From Fontibacterium sp040404065 (GTDB lineage: Bacteria > Pseudomonadota > Alphaproteobacteria > Pelagibacterales > Pelagibacteraceae): a DNA stretch of 64,000 nucleotides. Where the stretch lies: assembly GCA_040404065.1 (NCBI GenBank), contig JBBAJM010000001.1; one strand, given 5' to 3'. A program made the position numbers and the translations under genes. How positions within the stretch are numbered: the stretch's first letter is position 1; each line of letters starts with the position of its first letter. Under the pieces are notes generated by a model that saw only the letters and a program-made list of their open reading frames with translations, had not been told where the DNA came from and did not search any database. This document shows, piece after piece, positions 51,514 through 61,116 of this stretch.

Positions 51514-52971
51514 ATGACAATAAAAATAAATGTACCTGAGTTAAGAGAATTAAAACCTAGAATAGTTGTTCTAGGAGTTGGTGGAGCAGGAGGCAACGCG
51601 ATTAACAATATGATTGATTATGGAATTCAAGGAGTTGAGTTTGTAGCGGCAAATACTGACGCTCAAGCTTTGAAGCATAATAAAGCTGGATGCAAAATTC
51701 AACTTGGAACAAATTTAACGAGAGGACTTGGGGCCGGAGCAAAATCTGATATTGGACAAGCAGCAGCTGAAGAAACTTTGAACGAATTAATAAATCTTTT
51801 ACAAGGTGCGAATATGGTTTTTATTACTGCAGGTATGGGTGGTGGAACAGGAACAGGAGCAGCTCCAGTAATTGCACGTGCAGCTAAAGATCTAAATTTA
51901 TTAACTGTGGCTGTAGTAACAAAACCTTTTATTTTTGAAGGACCAGGTAGATTAAGAGTTGCTGAGAGAGGTTTAGAGGAATTAAAAAAATATGTTGATA
52001 CTAGCATTATAATTCCCAACCAAAATTTATTTAAAGTTGCCAATGAGAAAACTACTTTTCCACAAGCATTTAAAATGGCTGATAATGTTTTGATGCAAGG
52101 TGTTAGAGGAGTAACTGATTTAATTGTTAACCCAGGTCTAATTAATTTAGATTTTGCTGATATCGAAACAGTAATGAAGGGTATGGGCAAAGCAATGATG
52201 GGAACTGGAGAGGCAGAAGGAGATAAGAGAGCAATCATGGCTGCTGAAGCAGCTTTATCTAATCCACTTATTGATGATTATTCATTAAAAGGAGCAAAAG
52301 GTCTTCTTATTAATATATCTGGTGGAAATGATATTACTTTATTTGAAGTAGATGAAGCGGCTAATAAAATTAGAGCTGAGGTTGATCCTTCCGCTGAAAT
52401 TTTAGTCGGCTCAACTTTCGAAGAGTCTTTAGGTGGAAAAATGAGAGTGTCAATTGTTGCGACTGGTCTAGGTGGAGAAGCTGCCGTTAATAACAAGCCA
52501 GTAGTAAGTATGATGAGACATATTAACAATAGAAACAATGGATACAGCACTATTTATAATAGACCGCAGTCATCTTTTGTTTCAAATCATGTTACTCAAA
52601 GCGCTCCGCAAGCAATGACAAATGGAGCAACAGCTCTTGATATGTTTCAAGAAACTGCGCACGTTCCTGAAATAAATAATCAGGTATTAAATCATATTAA
52701 TGTTCAAGAAGAGGCTCTAAGCTCTAATATAGCTCAGGAGCAAAAAGTTTCTTCGCAAGATTTAAGTGCATTAAATGAAAAAGAAAATACTCAAATAGTT
52801 GAGGAAGTCACATCTTTTCCAAAACTATTCTCTGAAGATGAAAATTTAAAAGATATTTCTAATAATAAAGAAACTTCTTCTCAGTTCTTTAGAGATTTAG
52901 GGCACGATCTTACAGACGATGAAAAATCAGATTTAGAAATACCTGCTTTTTTAAGACGTCAAACTAATTAG
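51514..52971 (+). CDS. ftsZ: Cell division protein FtsZ
   Basis: Tubulin-like GTPase that forms the division ring. The 485-aa protein has the GTP-binding GVGGAGGNAINNM (about 21-33), the tubulin signature GGGTGTG (109-115), and the catalytic T7 loop region NLDFADIETVM (about 209-219). A variable linker runs from about 330 to 468, and the conserved C-terminal peptide IPAFLRRQ closes the protein and binds FtsA/ZipA-type partners. The position is odd: FtsZ is normally at the end of the dcw cluster after ftsQ-ftsA, but here it sits between mraZ and rsmH. Confidence 0.97.
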   Translation: MTIKINVPELRELKPRIVVLGVGGAGGNAINNMIDYGIQGVEFVAANTDAQALKHNKAGCKIQLGTNLTRGLGAGAKSDIGQAAAEETLNELINLLQGANMVFITAGMGGGTGTGAAPVIARAAKDLNLLTVAVVTKPFIFEGPGRLRVAERGLEELKKYVDTSIIIPNQNLFKVANEKTTFPQAFKMADNVLMQGVRGVTDLIVNPGLINLDFADIETVMKGMGKAMMGTGEAEGDKRAIMAAEAALSNPLIDDYSLKGAKGLLINISGGNDITLFEVDEAANKIRAEVDPSAEILVGSTFEESLGGKMRVSIVATGLGGEAAVNNKPVVSMMRHINNRNNGYSTIYNRPQSSFVSNHVTQSAPQAMTNGATALDMFQETAHVPEINNQVLNHINVQEEALSSNIAQEQKVSSQDLSALNEKENTQIVEEVTSFPKLFSEDENLKDISNNKETSSQFFRDLGHDLTDDEKSDLEIPAFLRRQTN

Positions 52972-52999
52972 AGATTAATTAAAGATTAAACGTTTTCCT

Positions 53000-54022
53000 A
53001 TGTCACTGGAATTTAAACATGTTCCAGTGATGTCGGAAGATGTTGATAGAGCTTTAACGCCCTACAAGCCTGGCATTTATATTGACTGCACATTTGGTGG
53101 TGGTGGGATTACTAGAAAAATATTATCTAAAAAAAATACAAAAGTTATTTCTATCGACCGAGATAACTTTGTTGAATCTTTTTCTAAGCAAATAAAAAAA
53201 GATCATAAAGATAGATTTGAATTTGTAATTGATAAATTCAGTAATTTAGAAAAAATTTTAAAAGAAAGACATTTAGAAAAAGTTCCAGTTGCAATTATTT
53301 TTGATTTAGGACTTTCTTCTTTCCAAATAGATAATCCGGACAGAGGCTTTTCTTATCGACATGATGGGTTATTAAAAATGACTATGGGAAAAAATAATAT
53401 TAGCGCTCATGATATTGTAAATAAACTTGATCAAAAAGATTTAAGAAATATTTTTAGTTTATTTGGTGAAGAGAAGGATTCAGGATTAATTGCAAAGTTA
53501 ATTGTACAAAAAAGAGAAGATAAAGAAATCAGTACCACGCTTGAGTTAGCAGAAATCGTTTTAAGAGCAAAAAGATATAAAAGTAGCAAATACACTAATA
53601 TTGATTCTTGTGCGAAAATATTTCAAGCAATTAGAATGATTGTAAACCAAGAATTATCAGAGCTATATCTGGGTTTAATCGCAGCAATCAAAAATTTATC
53701 TATAGATGGAAAAATAATAGTTATTACTTTTCACTCTTTAGAAGACAAATTAGTTAAGAAAGTTTTTGATTTATTTTCGAATAAAATAAAAGGAACATCT
53801 CGTTATCTTCCAGAAAATAAGCAAAATGAAGATTTTAATATATTAACCGTTAAAGATAGAAAGCCAATCAATGCTTCTGTTGAAGAAATAAAAAATAATA
53901 ATAGAGCAAGATCAGCAAAATTGAGATCTGCAATTAAAACACAAGACCGTTCATTTGAGTTTAAAAGAACATATTTAAATCTTGAAAAATACTTTCAATT
54001 AGAGGAGGCGATTCATGCGTAA
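53000..54022 (+). CDS. rsmH: 16S rRNA (cytosine-1402-N4)-methyltransferase RsmH
   Basis: Also known as MraW. Methylates C1402 in the ribosomal decoding centre. The 340-aa protein begins with FKHVPVMSEDV, followed by the SAM-binding YIDCTFGGGGITRKIL (residues about 26-41), IFDLGLSSFQIDNPDRGFSYR (about 100-120) and a C-terminal NNRARSAKLRSA. It normally follows mraZ directly; here ftsZ lies between them. It overlaps ftsL by 8 nt. Confidence 0.96.
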   Translation: MSLEFKHVPVMSEDVDRALTPYKPGIYIDCTFGGGGITRKILSKKNTKVISIDRDNFVESFSKQIKKDHKDRFEFVIDKFSNLEKILKERHLEKVPVAIIFDLGLSSFQIDNPDRGFSYRHDGLLKMTMGKNNISAHDIVNKLDQKDLRNIFSLFGEEKDSGLIAKLIVQKREDKEISTTLELAEIVLRAKRYKSSKYTNIDSCAKIFQAIRMIVNQELSELYLGLIAAIKNLSIDGKIIVITFHSLEDKLVKKVFDLFSNKIKGTSRYLPENKQNEDFNILTVKDRKPINASVEEIKNNNRARSAKLRSAIKTQDRSFEFKRTYLNLEKYFQLEEAIHA

Positions 54023-54284
54023 AAATATATTCATTATTGTATCCGTTATCGTCTTTGGAACGATATCTGTTTCTTATATTAAAAATAAAACACGAGATCT
54101 CGAAAAAGAAATATTAAAACTAAAGCAAGAACAGGTAGAATTAAATGAAAAATTAAAAAACGAAAAATTAGAGAGCAATTATCTCTCTGGTCCTGAAAGA
54201 GTCAAAAAACTAGCTAAATTGCACTTACCGCAAGATTACATAGAAATGGATAAGACTAATTTTAGGTATTTAAATGAAAAATAA
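54015..54284 (+). CDS. ftsL: Cell division protein FtsL-like
   Basis: A small (89 aa) bitopic protein with one N-terminal membrane helix (about 3-22) followed by a coiled coil rich in Lys, Glu and Leu (about 28-60) and the short LSGPERVKKLAKLHL segment. It has little sequence identity to model FtsL, but size, topology and position between rsmH and ftsI support the call. FtsL acts in the FtsQLB complex of the divisome. It overlaps ftsI by 11 nt. Confidence 0.85.
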   Translation: MRKNIFIIVSVIVFGTISVSYIKNKTRDLEKEILKLKQEQVELNEKLKNEKLESNYLSGPERVKKLAKLHLPQDYIEMDKTNFRYLNEK

Positions 54285-55983
54285 ATTAAAAAATAACAAT
54301 TCTCAAAAAAGTTTTTATTTTCAAAACTTTATCAATGATGAAAATAAAAACAACACTGGCAATAGTTATTCTTTATTTAACTCTAGAGCAAATATTATAT
54401 TTAAAATTTTCTTTTTTGTATTTTTGGTAATTTTATTAAAACTATTATATTTGGGAATCAATAAAAGTAATGAAATTAGTTTTGATGATCTTATTACGTA
54501 TAAAGATTATAATCAGAGAAGAGATATTATTGATAGATCTAGTCTGTTAATTGCGAAAAATATTGATGTTTATGATCTTGTTTTAAAAGTAGATAAGACG
54601 AATAATTTACCTCAACTTTTAGTTAAATTAAAATCTCAGTTTCCAAAACTAAATATAAATGAGATTCAAAAAGAGAGTGTTGAGAAAAAAAGATTAGTTC
54701 TGAAAAAAAAGTTAGATTTTGTTGAATATAAAAAAGCCATTATGATGGGTGAACCCGCAGTAGAATTAAGTAAAAGACAGGTAAGAATTTATCCTCAAAG
54801 AAGTTTATTCAGTCATATTCTTGGTCAGACCGATGACGACAACAAAGGAATATCGGGTATTGAAAATCAATTTAATAATCAAATTGTTAATGCAAAATTT
54901 TCTGACAGTTCATTTCAAATTACACTTGATACATTAATACAATCTCAAATTAGGGAATCTTTAGAGAACGCTATAACTGATTATTCAGCAAAAGGTGCGG
55001 CAGCACTTCTTATGAATGTAAATTCCGGTGAAATATTGTCCTTAGTTTCTTTGCCTGATTTTGACATTAATCATAGAACATTAATTAGTGATGAGAAATA
55101 TTTAAACAAAATAACACTTGGTGTTTATGAACTAGGATCGTCCTTTAAGAGTTTAACAATAGCAAATGCTTTAGAGCTAAAGCTTATTGATGAAAATACT
55201 TTATTTAAAAATTTAGAGAAAGAAGTTTATAACTGTGGAACCGTACATCCTATTCATGAGCACGAGAAGAATTTAAAAAGAGATTTAACTACAACAGAAA
55301 TTTTAGCTAAATCATCTAATATAGGAACTATTAAAATAGTAGAAAAAATTGGTATTGAAAATCATAAGAATTTTTTAACTAAAATGGGTATATTTGAAAA
55401 ATCATCAATTGAAATACCAGAAAAAGGAAAATCTCTACAAATGAAGTGGGACAATTGTACTTTAGCAACAGCTTCATATGGGCATGGAATTAGTACCACG
55501 CCTATCCAGTTAGCATCCGCATATGCAACGTTAGTTAATGGTGGGTATAAAATTTATCCAACTTTAGTAAAACAAAATCAGACAATCAAAAGAGAAAGAA
55601 TTATTAGCGAAGAAACAAGTAAGAAGATGGTTAAAATGTTAAGAAAAGTAGTAGATAAAGATGATCCTGTTCAAGGAACAGCCAGAAAAGCAGATATTAG
55701 CGGTTACTCAGTAATAGGAAAAACAGGAACTGCAGTTAAGTTGTCTAAGACATCCAATGGTTATTCCGGTGACGTTCTAACTGTATTTGTGTCAGCTTTT
55801 CCTGTGGAAAAACCAGAGTATTTGTTATTAGTTATGATAGATGAGCCTAAAGCCAGACCTAGTATGGGCTTTTTTAAATCTGATGCTGGATGGAATGCTG
55901 TTCCTACAGCAGGAAAAATTATAAAAAGAGTAGGCCCTATTTTGGCTACAAAAAATTATAATATAGCACTTAATGTTAAGTAA
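54274..55983 (+). CDS. ftsI: Peptidoglycan transpeptidase FtsI (PBP3)
   Basis: Septal class B penicillin-binding protein. The 569-aa protein has one N-terminal membrane helix (about 43-65), a PBP dimerisation domain with RIYPQRSLFSHILGQ (about 170-184), and the catalytic motifs S-x2-K in GSSFKSLTIA (about 290-299), SSN in AKSSNIGT (about 347-354), and KTG in IGKTGTAVK (about 484-492). It overlaps murE by 11 nt. Works with FtsW, encoded further downstream. Confidence 0.95.
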   Translation: MKNKLKNNNSQKSFYFQNFINDENKNNTGNSYSLFNSRANIIFKIFFFVFLVILLKLLYLGINKSNEISFDDLITYKDYNQRRDIIDRSSLLIAKNIDVYDLVLKVDKTNNLPQLLVKLKSQFPKLNINEIQKESVEKKRLVLKKKLDFVEYKKAIMMGEPAVELSKRQVRIYPQRSLFSHILGQTDDDNKGISGIENQFNNQIVNAKFSDSSFQITLDTLIQSQIRESLENAITDYSAKGAAALLMNVNSGEILSLVSLPDFDINHRTLISDEKYLNKITLGVYELGSSFKSLTIANALELKLIDENTLFKNLEKEVYNCGTVHPIHEHEKNLKRDLTTTEILAKSSNIGTIKIVEKIGIENHKNFLTKMGIFEKSSIEIPEKGKSLQMKWDNCTLATASYGHGISTTPIQLASAYATLVNGGYKIYPTLVKQNQTIKRERIISEETSKKMVKMLRKVVDKDDPVQGTARKADISGYSVIGKTGTAVKLSKTSNGYSGDVLTVFVSAFPVEKPEYLLLVMIDEPKARPSMGFFKSDAGWNAVPTAGKIIKRVGPILATKNYNIALNVK

Positions 55984-57373
55984 AAATCTTAAAATTATAC
56001 AATATAAAAAAAGAGATTTTTGTTTAAATTCAAAAGAAGTAAAAAAGAATAATATTTTTTTTGCAGTCAAGGGTTCTAAGCAATCAGGAAATGTATACTC
56101 TTTAGAAGCGTTAGCAAAGGGGGCCTTCAAGATTGTTACTAGTAAGAATATAAAAAACAAAAATTATTTAGTTGTAAAAAATGTAAAAAATTTTTTAATA
56201 GAAGCTTGTGTAGCTAAATATAAAGAAAAACCAAATAATATTATTGCAGTTACGGGCACAAATGGAAAATCATCAGTTGCTAACTTTTATTTTCAAATAT
56301 TAAGAAATCTTAAAATATCATCCGCTGCAATAGGCACACTTGGAATATTTTATAAAAATAAATTTAAGAAAACATATCTTACAACTCCAGATATCATTAC
56401 AATTCATAAAGAATTAAATTTTTTAAAGAAAAATAAGATAGAAAATGTTTGCTTAGAGGCTTCTAGTCATGGACTTCATCAGAAGAGATTAGATAATATT
56501 AATTTTAAAGCAGCAATTTTTACAAACTTTACTCAAGATCATTTAGATTATCACAAAAGTTTAAAAAATTATTTAAATGCTAAACTTTACTTATTTAATT
56601 CTTTATTAAAGAAAAATTCTTTTGCTATAATTGACACTGACATTCGAGAATATTCTTTATTAAAAAAAATATGTAAAAAAAGAAATATAAAGATTTTATC
56701 ATTTGGATCCAAGGGAAATACAATTAAGTTAATCTCCCATTCTTTTGTGGGGCATCAACAGTTAATAAAGATTAATTTTTTAAATAAAATATACGATATT
56801 AAAGTTAATCTTATAGGAGATTTTCAAATTAATAATTTATTTGCAGCAATGATTGGATCTTATTTATCTATTAAAAATTCAAATAAAATTGTTAAATCTT
56901 TATCAAAAATAAACTCTGCAAATGGAAGAATGCAGTATGTTGGTAGTAAAAAAAAATCAGCTGTTGTCGTTGATTACGCTCATACACCCGATGCTTTAAA
57001 AAAGAGTATTATGACATTAGCTAAACAGTTTAATAAAAAAGTTGATGTTGTGTTTGGATGTGGAGGTAATCGAGATAAGGGCAAAAGATATAAAATGGGA
57101 AAAATAGCAAATCTGTTTGCTTCTAAAATATATTTAACAAATGATAATCCTAGATTTGAAAAGCCAACTTCTATTATTAAACAGATTAAAAACGGATGTC
57201 CAAGATCAAAAGTCATATTAGATAGAAAAATAGCCATAAAAACAGCTATAAAGAATCTTAAAACTGAAAGTATTTTACTAATTGCGGGTAAGGGGCATGA
57301 AAATTATCAAATTATCAATAATCAAAAAATATATTTTTCTGATCAAAAAATATCTAAAATATTTTTAAAATAA
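55973..57373 (+). CDS. murE: UDP-MurNAc-tripeptide synthetase MurE
   Basis: Adds the third amino acid to the peptidoglycan precursor. The 466-aa Mur ligase has the ATP loop AVTGTNGKSSVANFYFQIL (residues about 91-109), the carbamylated-Lys region, VVDYAHTPDALKKSI (about 330-344), and the DNPR motif in LTNDNPRFEKP, which marks the meso-diaminopimelate-adding type. It is 1 bp ahead of murF. The substrate is inferred from DNPR. Confidence 0.96.
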   Translation: MLSKNLKIIQYKKRDFCLNSKEVKKNNIFFAVKGSKQSGNVYSLEALAKGAFKIVTSKNIKNKNYLVVKNVKNFLIEACVAKYKEKPNNIIAVTGTNGKSSVANFYFQILRNLKISSAAIGTLGIFYKNKFKKTYLTTPDIITIHKELNFLKKNKIENVCLEASSHGLHQKRLDNINFKAAIFTNFTQDHLDYHKSLKNYLNAKLYLFNSLLKKNSFAIIDTDIREYSLLKKICKKRNIKILSFGSKGNTIKLISHSFVGHQQLIKINFLNKIYDIKVNLIGDFQINNLFAAMIGSYLSIKNSNKIVKSLSKINSANGRMQYVGSKKKSAVVVDYAHTPDALKKSIMTLAKQFNKKVDVVFGCGGNRDKGKRYKMGKIANLFASKIYLTNDNPRFEKPTSIIKQIKNGCPRSKVILDRKIAIKTAIKNLKTESILLIAGKGHENYQIINNQKIYFSDQKISKIFLK

Positions 57374-57374
57374 A

Positions 57375-58724
57375 ATGACTAAAAAACTTTATTCTGGAGA
57401 GGAAATAAACGCAGTTTTTAATACACATCTAGATAATAAATTATTTTTTAATAAAGTCTCAATAGACAGTAGGGAAATTTCAAACAAAGATATTTTTTTT
57501 GCAATTAAAGGAGAAAAAGATGATGGTCATAAATACGTTAAAAATGTTCTAAAAAATAAAAATAATTTAGCAATTGTTAGCAAAGGAATTAATAATAAAA
57601 AATTAATAAAAATTAAGAATACTTTAGAAGGTTTAAGAGATCTTGCAGCTTACGCAAGGCAAAGAACAGATGCTAAAATTATTGCTATTACAGGAAGCTG
57701 CGGAAAAACTTCATTAAAAAATTTATTGAATATTTCATTAGAGAAATTTGGAAAAACTCATTGCTCTCCAAAGTCTTACAATAATCATTTCGGCGTTCCT
57801 TATTCTTTGGCAAATCTAAGTTCCGATAACAAATATGGGATCTTTGAAATTGGCATGAGTGCAAAAGGAGAAATTGGTAATCTTGTTAGTTTGATAAAAC
57901 CACATATTGCAATTATTACTAATATTGGTCCTGCACATTTAGAAAATTTTAATAATATTATGGGCATCTGTAAAGCAAAATCAGAAATTATGAATGGTAT
58001 CTATCAAAAAGGAGTCATTATTTTAAACAAGGATGATAAGTTTTTTAATACTTTAGTGAAAATAGCAAATAAAAAAAAAATTAAAGTCTTAACTTTTGGT
58101 TTTTTAAAATCGGATGTTCAAATTAAAAAAAAATCTAAAAAAGTTTTTTTTAAAATTCATAATAAAATATTTAATTTTAAAATTAGAAATTTTAATAAAT
58201 CTTACTTATATAATATCGCAGCAACATTATGTGTTCATTATTATTTAAATAACAATATAAGTTTTTTAAAAAATATTTTTAATAATTTTAAAATTCCAGA
58301 AGGCAGAGGAAATGAAAAATATATTAAAATAAAAAATAAAAAAATTCTTTTAATTAACGATAGTTATAATTCTAATCCATCCTCTCTTAATGAGGCTATT
58401 CATAATTTCTCATTGAGAAAGAAAAAAAATAATCAAAGAAAAGTTTTGGTTATGGGAGATATGTTGGAGCTTGGAATAAAATCAAAGTATTATCATGAAC
58501 AGGCAGCAAAAATTTTAAATAAAACTAATATAGATAAGGTTCATTGTGTAGGCTCAATGATGAGATATGCTCATCAAAGGCTAAATCTTATGAAAAGAGG
58601 TTTATTGTTTAGAAATATTAGATCTTTTAAAGAAAACATTTTTAATCTTTTGGAGAATAATGATATTTTATTAGTCAAATCATCAAATCGAATTGGTTTG
58701 TTTAATTTTTTTAATAAATTTTAA
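57375..58724 (+). CDS. murF: UDP-MurNAc-tripeptide D-Ala-D-Ala ligase MurF
   Basis: Completes the UDP-MurNAc-pentapeptide. The 449-aa protein shows VSIDSREISNKDIFFAIKG near residues 27-45, the ATP loop IAITGSCGKTSLKNLL (about 103-118), IGPAHLENFNN (about 190-200), NDSYNSNPSSL (about 331-341) and a MGDMLELG segment. Order murE-murF-mraY is the usual one. It ends 2 bp before mraY. Confidence 0.96.
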   Translation: MTKKLYSGEEINAVFNTHLDNKLFFNKVSIDSREISNKDIFFAIKGEKDDGHKYVKNVLKNKNNLAIVSKGINNKKLIKIKNTLEGLRDLAAYARQRTDAKIIAITGSCGKTSLKNLLNISLEKFGKTHCSPKSYNNHFGVPYSLANLSSDNKYGIFEIGMSAKGEIGNLVSLIKPHIAIITNIGPAHLENFNNIMGICKAKSEIMNGIYQKGVIILNKDDKFFNTLVKIANKKKIKVLTFGFLKSDVQIKKKSKKVFFKIHNKIFNFKIRNFNKSYLYNIAATLCVHYYLNNNISFLKNIFNNFKIPEGRGNEKYIKIKNKKILLINDSYNSNPSSLNEAIHNFSLRKKKNNQRKVLVMGDMLELGIKSKYYHEQAAKILNKTNIDKVHCVGSMMRYAHQRLNLMKRGLLFRNIRSFKENIFNLLENNDILLVKSSNRIGLFNFFNKF

Positions 58725-58726
58725 TA

Positions 58727-59815
58727 ATGCTTTATTTTTTTTTTAAATCTTTTACTTCAGATGTTAGTGTTTTTAACGTTTTTAAGTACATTACTTTTAG
58801 AACGGGAATTTCAGTTATTACTTCATTAATATTTATCCTTTTACTAGGAGAAAATTTAATTTCTAAACTTAAGTTATTTCAGAAACATGGCCAGCCTATA
58901 CGTGATGATGGTCCCTTGTCTCATATTATAAAAAAAACTGGAACTCCCACTATGGGCGGTCTTATAATTATTTTAAGTATTTTATTCTCAACGCTATTAT
59001 GGGCAGATCTTACAAATAAATATGTTTTGATATTAATTTTTTGTTTATTAAGTTTTGGTACTATAGGTTTTTTTGATGACTATTTGAAAGTTGTTAAGAA
59101 TAATTCAAAAGGAATTAGCGCTAAATTAAAATTATTTTTACAAGTTTTGAGTGGTATTATCGTTATATACTTAATAATTTTAAGTTCTGAATCGGAATTT
59201 AATTATAAGATTTATTTTCCATTATTTAAAAAATTCGTTTTGGATATAGGAATATTTTATTTTATATTTGGTCTAGCGGTTATTGTTGGTTCATCTAATG
59301 CTGTTAATTTAACAGATGGACTTGATGGGCTTGCAATTGTTCCAGTTATTCTTGTTGCCGTAACTTTTACTTTAATATCCTATCTTTCTGGCAATATAAT
59401 CTTTTCAAAATATCTTCAGTTAGTTCATATAAAAAATGCAGGAGAGATCTGTATCTTTTTAGGCGCCATGATAGGAGCAGGGTTAGGATTTTTATGGTTT
59501 AATTCTCCTCCAGCTAAAGTTTTTATGGGTGACACGGGATCGCTTTCTTTAGGGGCTGCACTTGGAGCCATTGGAATTATTACTAAACATGAAATAGTTT
59601 TGGCAGTGGTTAGCGGATTATTCGTACTAGAATCTTTGTCAGTGATTATACAAGTTGCATCTTTTAAGTTAACAGGAAAAAGAGTTTTCCAAATGGCACC
59701 ATTGCATCATCACTTTGAGAAAAAAGGTTGGAGTGAGTCTACGGTGGTGATCCGTTTTTGGATTATAGCGATTGTTTTTGCTTTAATAGGGTTAGCATCT
59801 CTTAAATTAAGATAA
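58727..59815 (+). CDS. mraY: Phospho-N-acetylmuramoyl-pentapeptide transferase MraY
   Basis: Forms lipid I from UDP-MurNAc-pentapeptide and undecaprenyl phosphate at the inner membrane. The 362-aa protein has about ten predicted helices and the loops HGQPIRDDGPLSH (residues about 54-66), TPTMGGL, GFFDDYLKV with the catalytic Asp pair (about 113-121), NAVNLTDGLDGLA (about 189-201), and the HHH-type APLHHHFEKKGW (about 324-335). Its stop overlaps the murD start by one base. Confidence 0.97.
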   Translation: MLYFFFKSFTSDVSVFNVFKYITFRTGISVITSLIFILLLGENLISKLKLFQKHGQPIRDDGPLSHIIKKTGTPTMGGLIIILSILFSTLLWADLTNKYVLILIFCLLSFGTIGFFDDYLKVVKNNSKGISAKLKLFLQVLSGIIVIYLIILSSESEFNYKIYFPLFKKFVLDIGIFYFIFGLAVIVGSSNAVNLTDGLDGLAIVPVILVAVTFTLISYLSGNIIFSKYLQLVHIKNAGEICIFLGAMIGAGLGFLWFNSPPAKVFMGDTGSLSLGAALGAIGIITKHEIVLAVVSGLFVLESLSVIIQVASFKLTGKRVFQMAPLHHHFEKKGWSESTVVIRFWIIAIVFALIGLASLKLR

Positions 59816-61116
59816 TGCTTTCATTAGAACAGTGTAGCCAAAAAAAATTTTTAGTTTTTGGTCTTGGAATTAGCGGCAATGCAACTTTATCTCAGTTAAA
59901 AAAAAATAAAGCGATAGTAGAATGCTGGGATGACAGTCCTCAATTAAGAAGAAAAATTCAAAAACAATATAAGGTCAATAAAAATTGGTTTGAAAGTGAT
60001 TATGATTTCGTAGTCATATCCCCAGGGGTTAATATTTATTTACATTCAAAAAAATCATTCTTTTTAAAGAATAAGAGCAAAATTATCACTGATTTAGATT
60101 TATTTCTTAGTTCTATCAAAGGTCAAAAAGTTGTCATGGTTACGGGTACAAATGGCAAGTCTACTATGTGTAAGTTAATTTATGATTTATTTAAAGATTC
60201 AAAGAAAAAAGTTTATATTGGGGGTAATTACGGAACCCCAGTTTTAAATTTACCTTATAAAAATAAAGCAGCAATCTTTGTGCTCGAGTTATCTTCTTAT
60301 CAACTTGATTATTCTTCACGCTTATATAGTGACGTTTCTATTTTATTGAATGTTAGCCCGGACCATATTGAAAGACATAAGAATTTTAATAATTATATTT
60401 TGACCAAACTCAAAATTTTTAAAGGACTTTCAAAAAAGGGAGCAGGATTTTTAGATTTGAGTACGGATATTCAATCTAAGATATTAAATTTTTTTAAATC
60501 TCAAAAATATAGCAAGAACAATATTCAATTGATTAAAAAAAATATTAATTCAAAATCAAAAACAAATTCAATTAGTCCAAATTTAAGAGGAGCTCATTAT
60601 AAAAATTTTTTATATATTGCTTTCAAGATTTCAAAGTTATTTAAAATTTCTAAAAAAAGTTATCTAAAAACAATCAAAAATTTTAAAGGACTTCCGCATA
60701 GACAAGAAATTGTCAAAGTAAAAAAAAATATAACCTTTATAAACGATTCTAAAGCAACAAATTTTTCGTCGACTTTAGTTGCATTGAAGAATTATAAAAA
60801 TATTCATTGGATTCTTGGTGGACTTCCTAAAGCAAAAGATAAAATTAATATTTCTAGATTTAAAAGCGATATTTTAAAAACATATATTGTTGGCAAAAGT
60901 ACAAAATTTTTTTTAAAAAAAATTAAAAATACATTAAAATATAGTATTAATTTTTCTATTAAGAAAGCTTTGCTTTCAGCATTGAATGAAGCAAAAAAAT
61001 ATCCAACTTCAAAACAAGTTATACTATTGAGTCCAGCAGCAGCTTCATTTGATCAGTATAAGAATTTTGAACATAGAGGGACAGATTTTATAAATTTGGT
61101 AAAAAGATATTCATGA
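59815..61116 (+). CDS. murD: UDP-MurNAc-L-Ala D-glutamate ligase MurD
   Basis: Adds D-Glu to UDP-MurNAc-L-Ala. The 433-aa protein begins with a Rossmann-like segment FLVFGLGISGNATLSQL (about 12-28), then VVISPGV, the ATP loop MVTGTNGKSTMCKLI (about 104-118), VLELSSYQLD (about 154-163), NVSPDHIERH, and NDSKATN (about 317-323). The C-terminal LLSPAAASFDQYKNFEHRG is typical. It overlaps ftsW by 4 nt. Confidence 0.97.
   Translation: MLSLEQCSQKKFLVFGLGISGNATLSQLKKNKAIVECWDDSPQLRRKIQKQYKVNKNWFESDYDFVVISPGVNIYLHSKKSFFLKNKSKIITDLDLFLSSIKGQKVVMVTGTNGKSTMCKLIYDLFKDSKKKVYIGGNYGTPVLNLPYKNKAAIFVLELSSYQLDYSSRLYSDVSILLNVSPDHIERHKNFNNYILTKLKIFKGLSKKGAGFLDLSTDIQSKILNFFKSQKYSKNNIQLIKKNINSKSKTNSISPNLRGAHYKNFLYIAFKISKLFKISKKSYLKTIKNFKGLPHRQEIVKVKKNITFINDSKATNFSSTLVALKNYKNIHWILGGLPKAKDKINISRFKSDILKTYIVGKSTKFFLKKIKNTLKYSINFSIKKALLSALNEAKKYPTSKQVILLSPAAASFDQYKNFEHRGTDFINLVKRYS

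Noticed and set aside
51699..52238. 179-residue open frame on the minus strand inside ftsZ
   Set aside because: Fully contained in ftsZ, which has all family motifs; the translated sequence shows low-complexity Ser/Pro/Ala composition.
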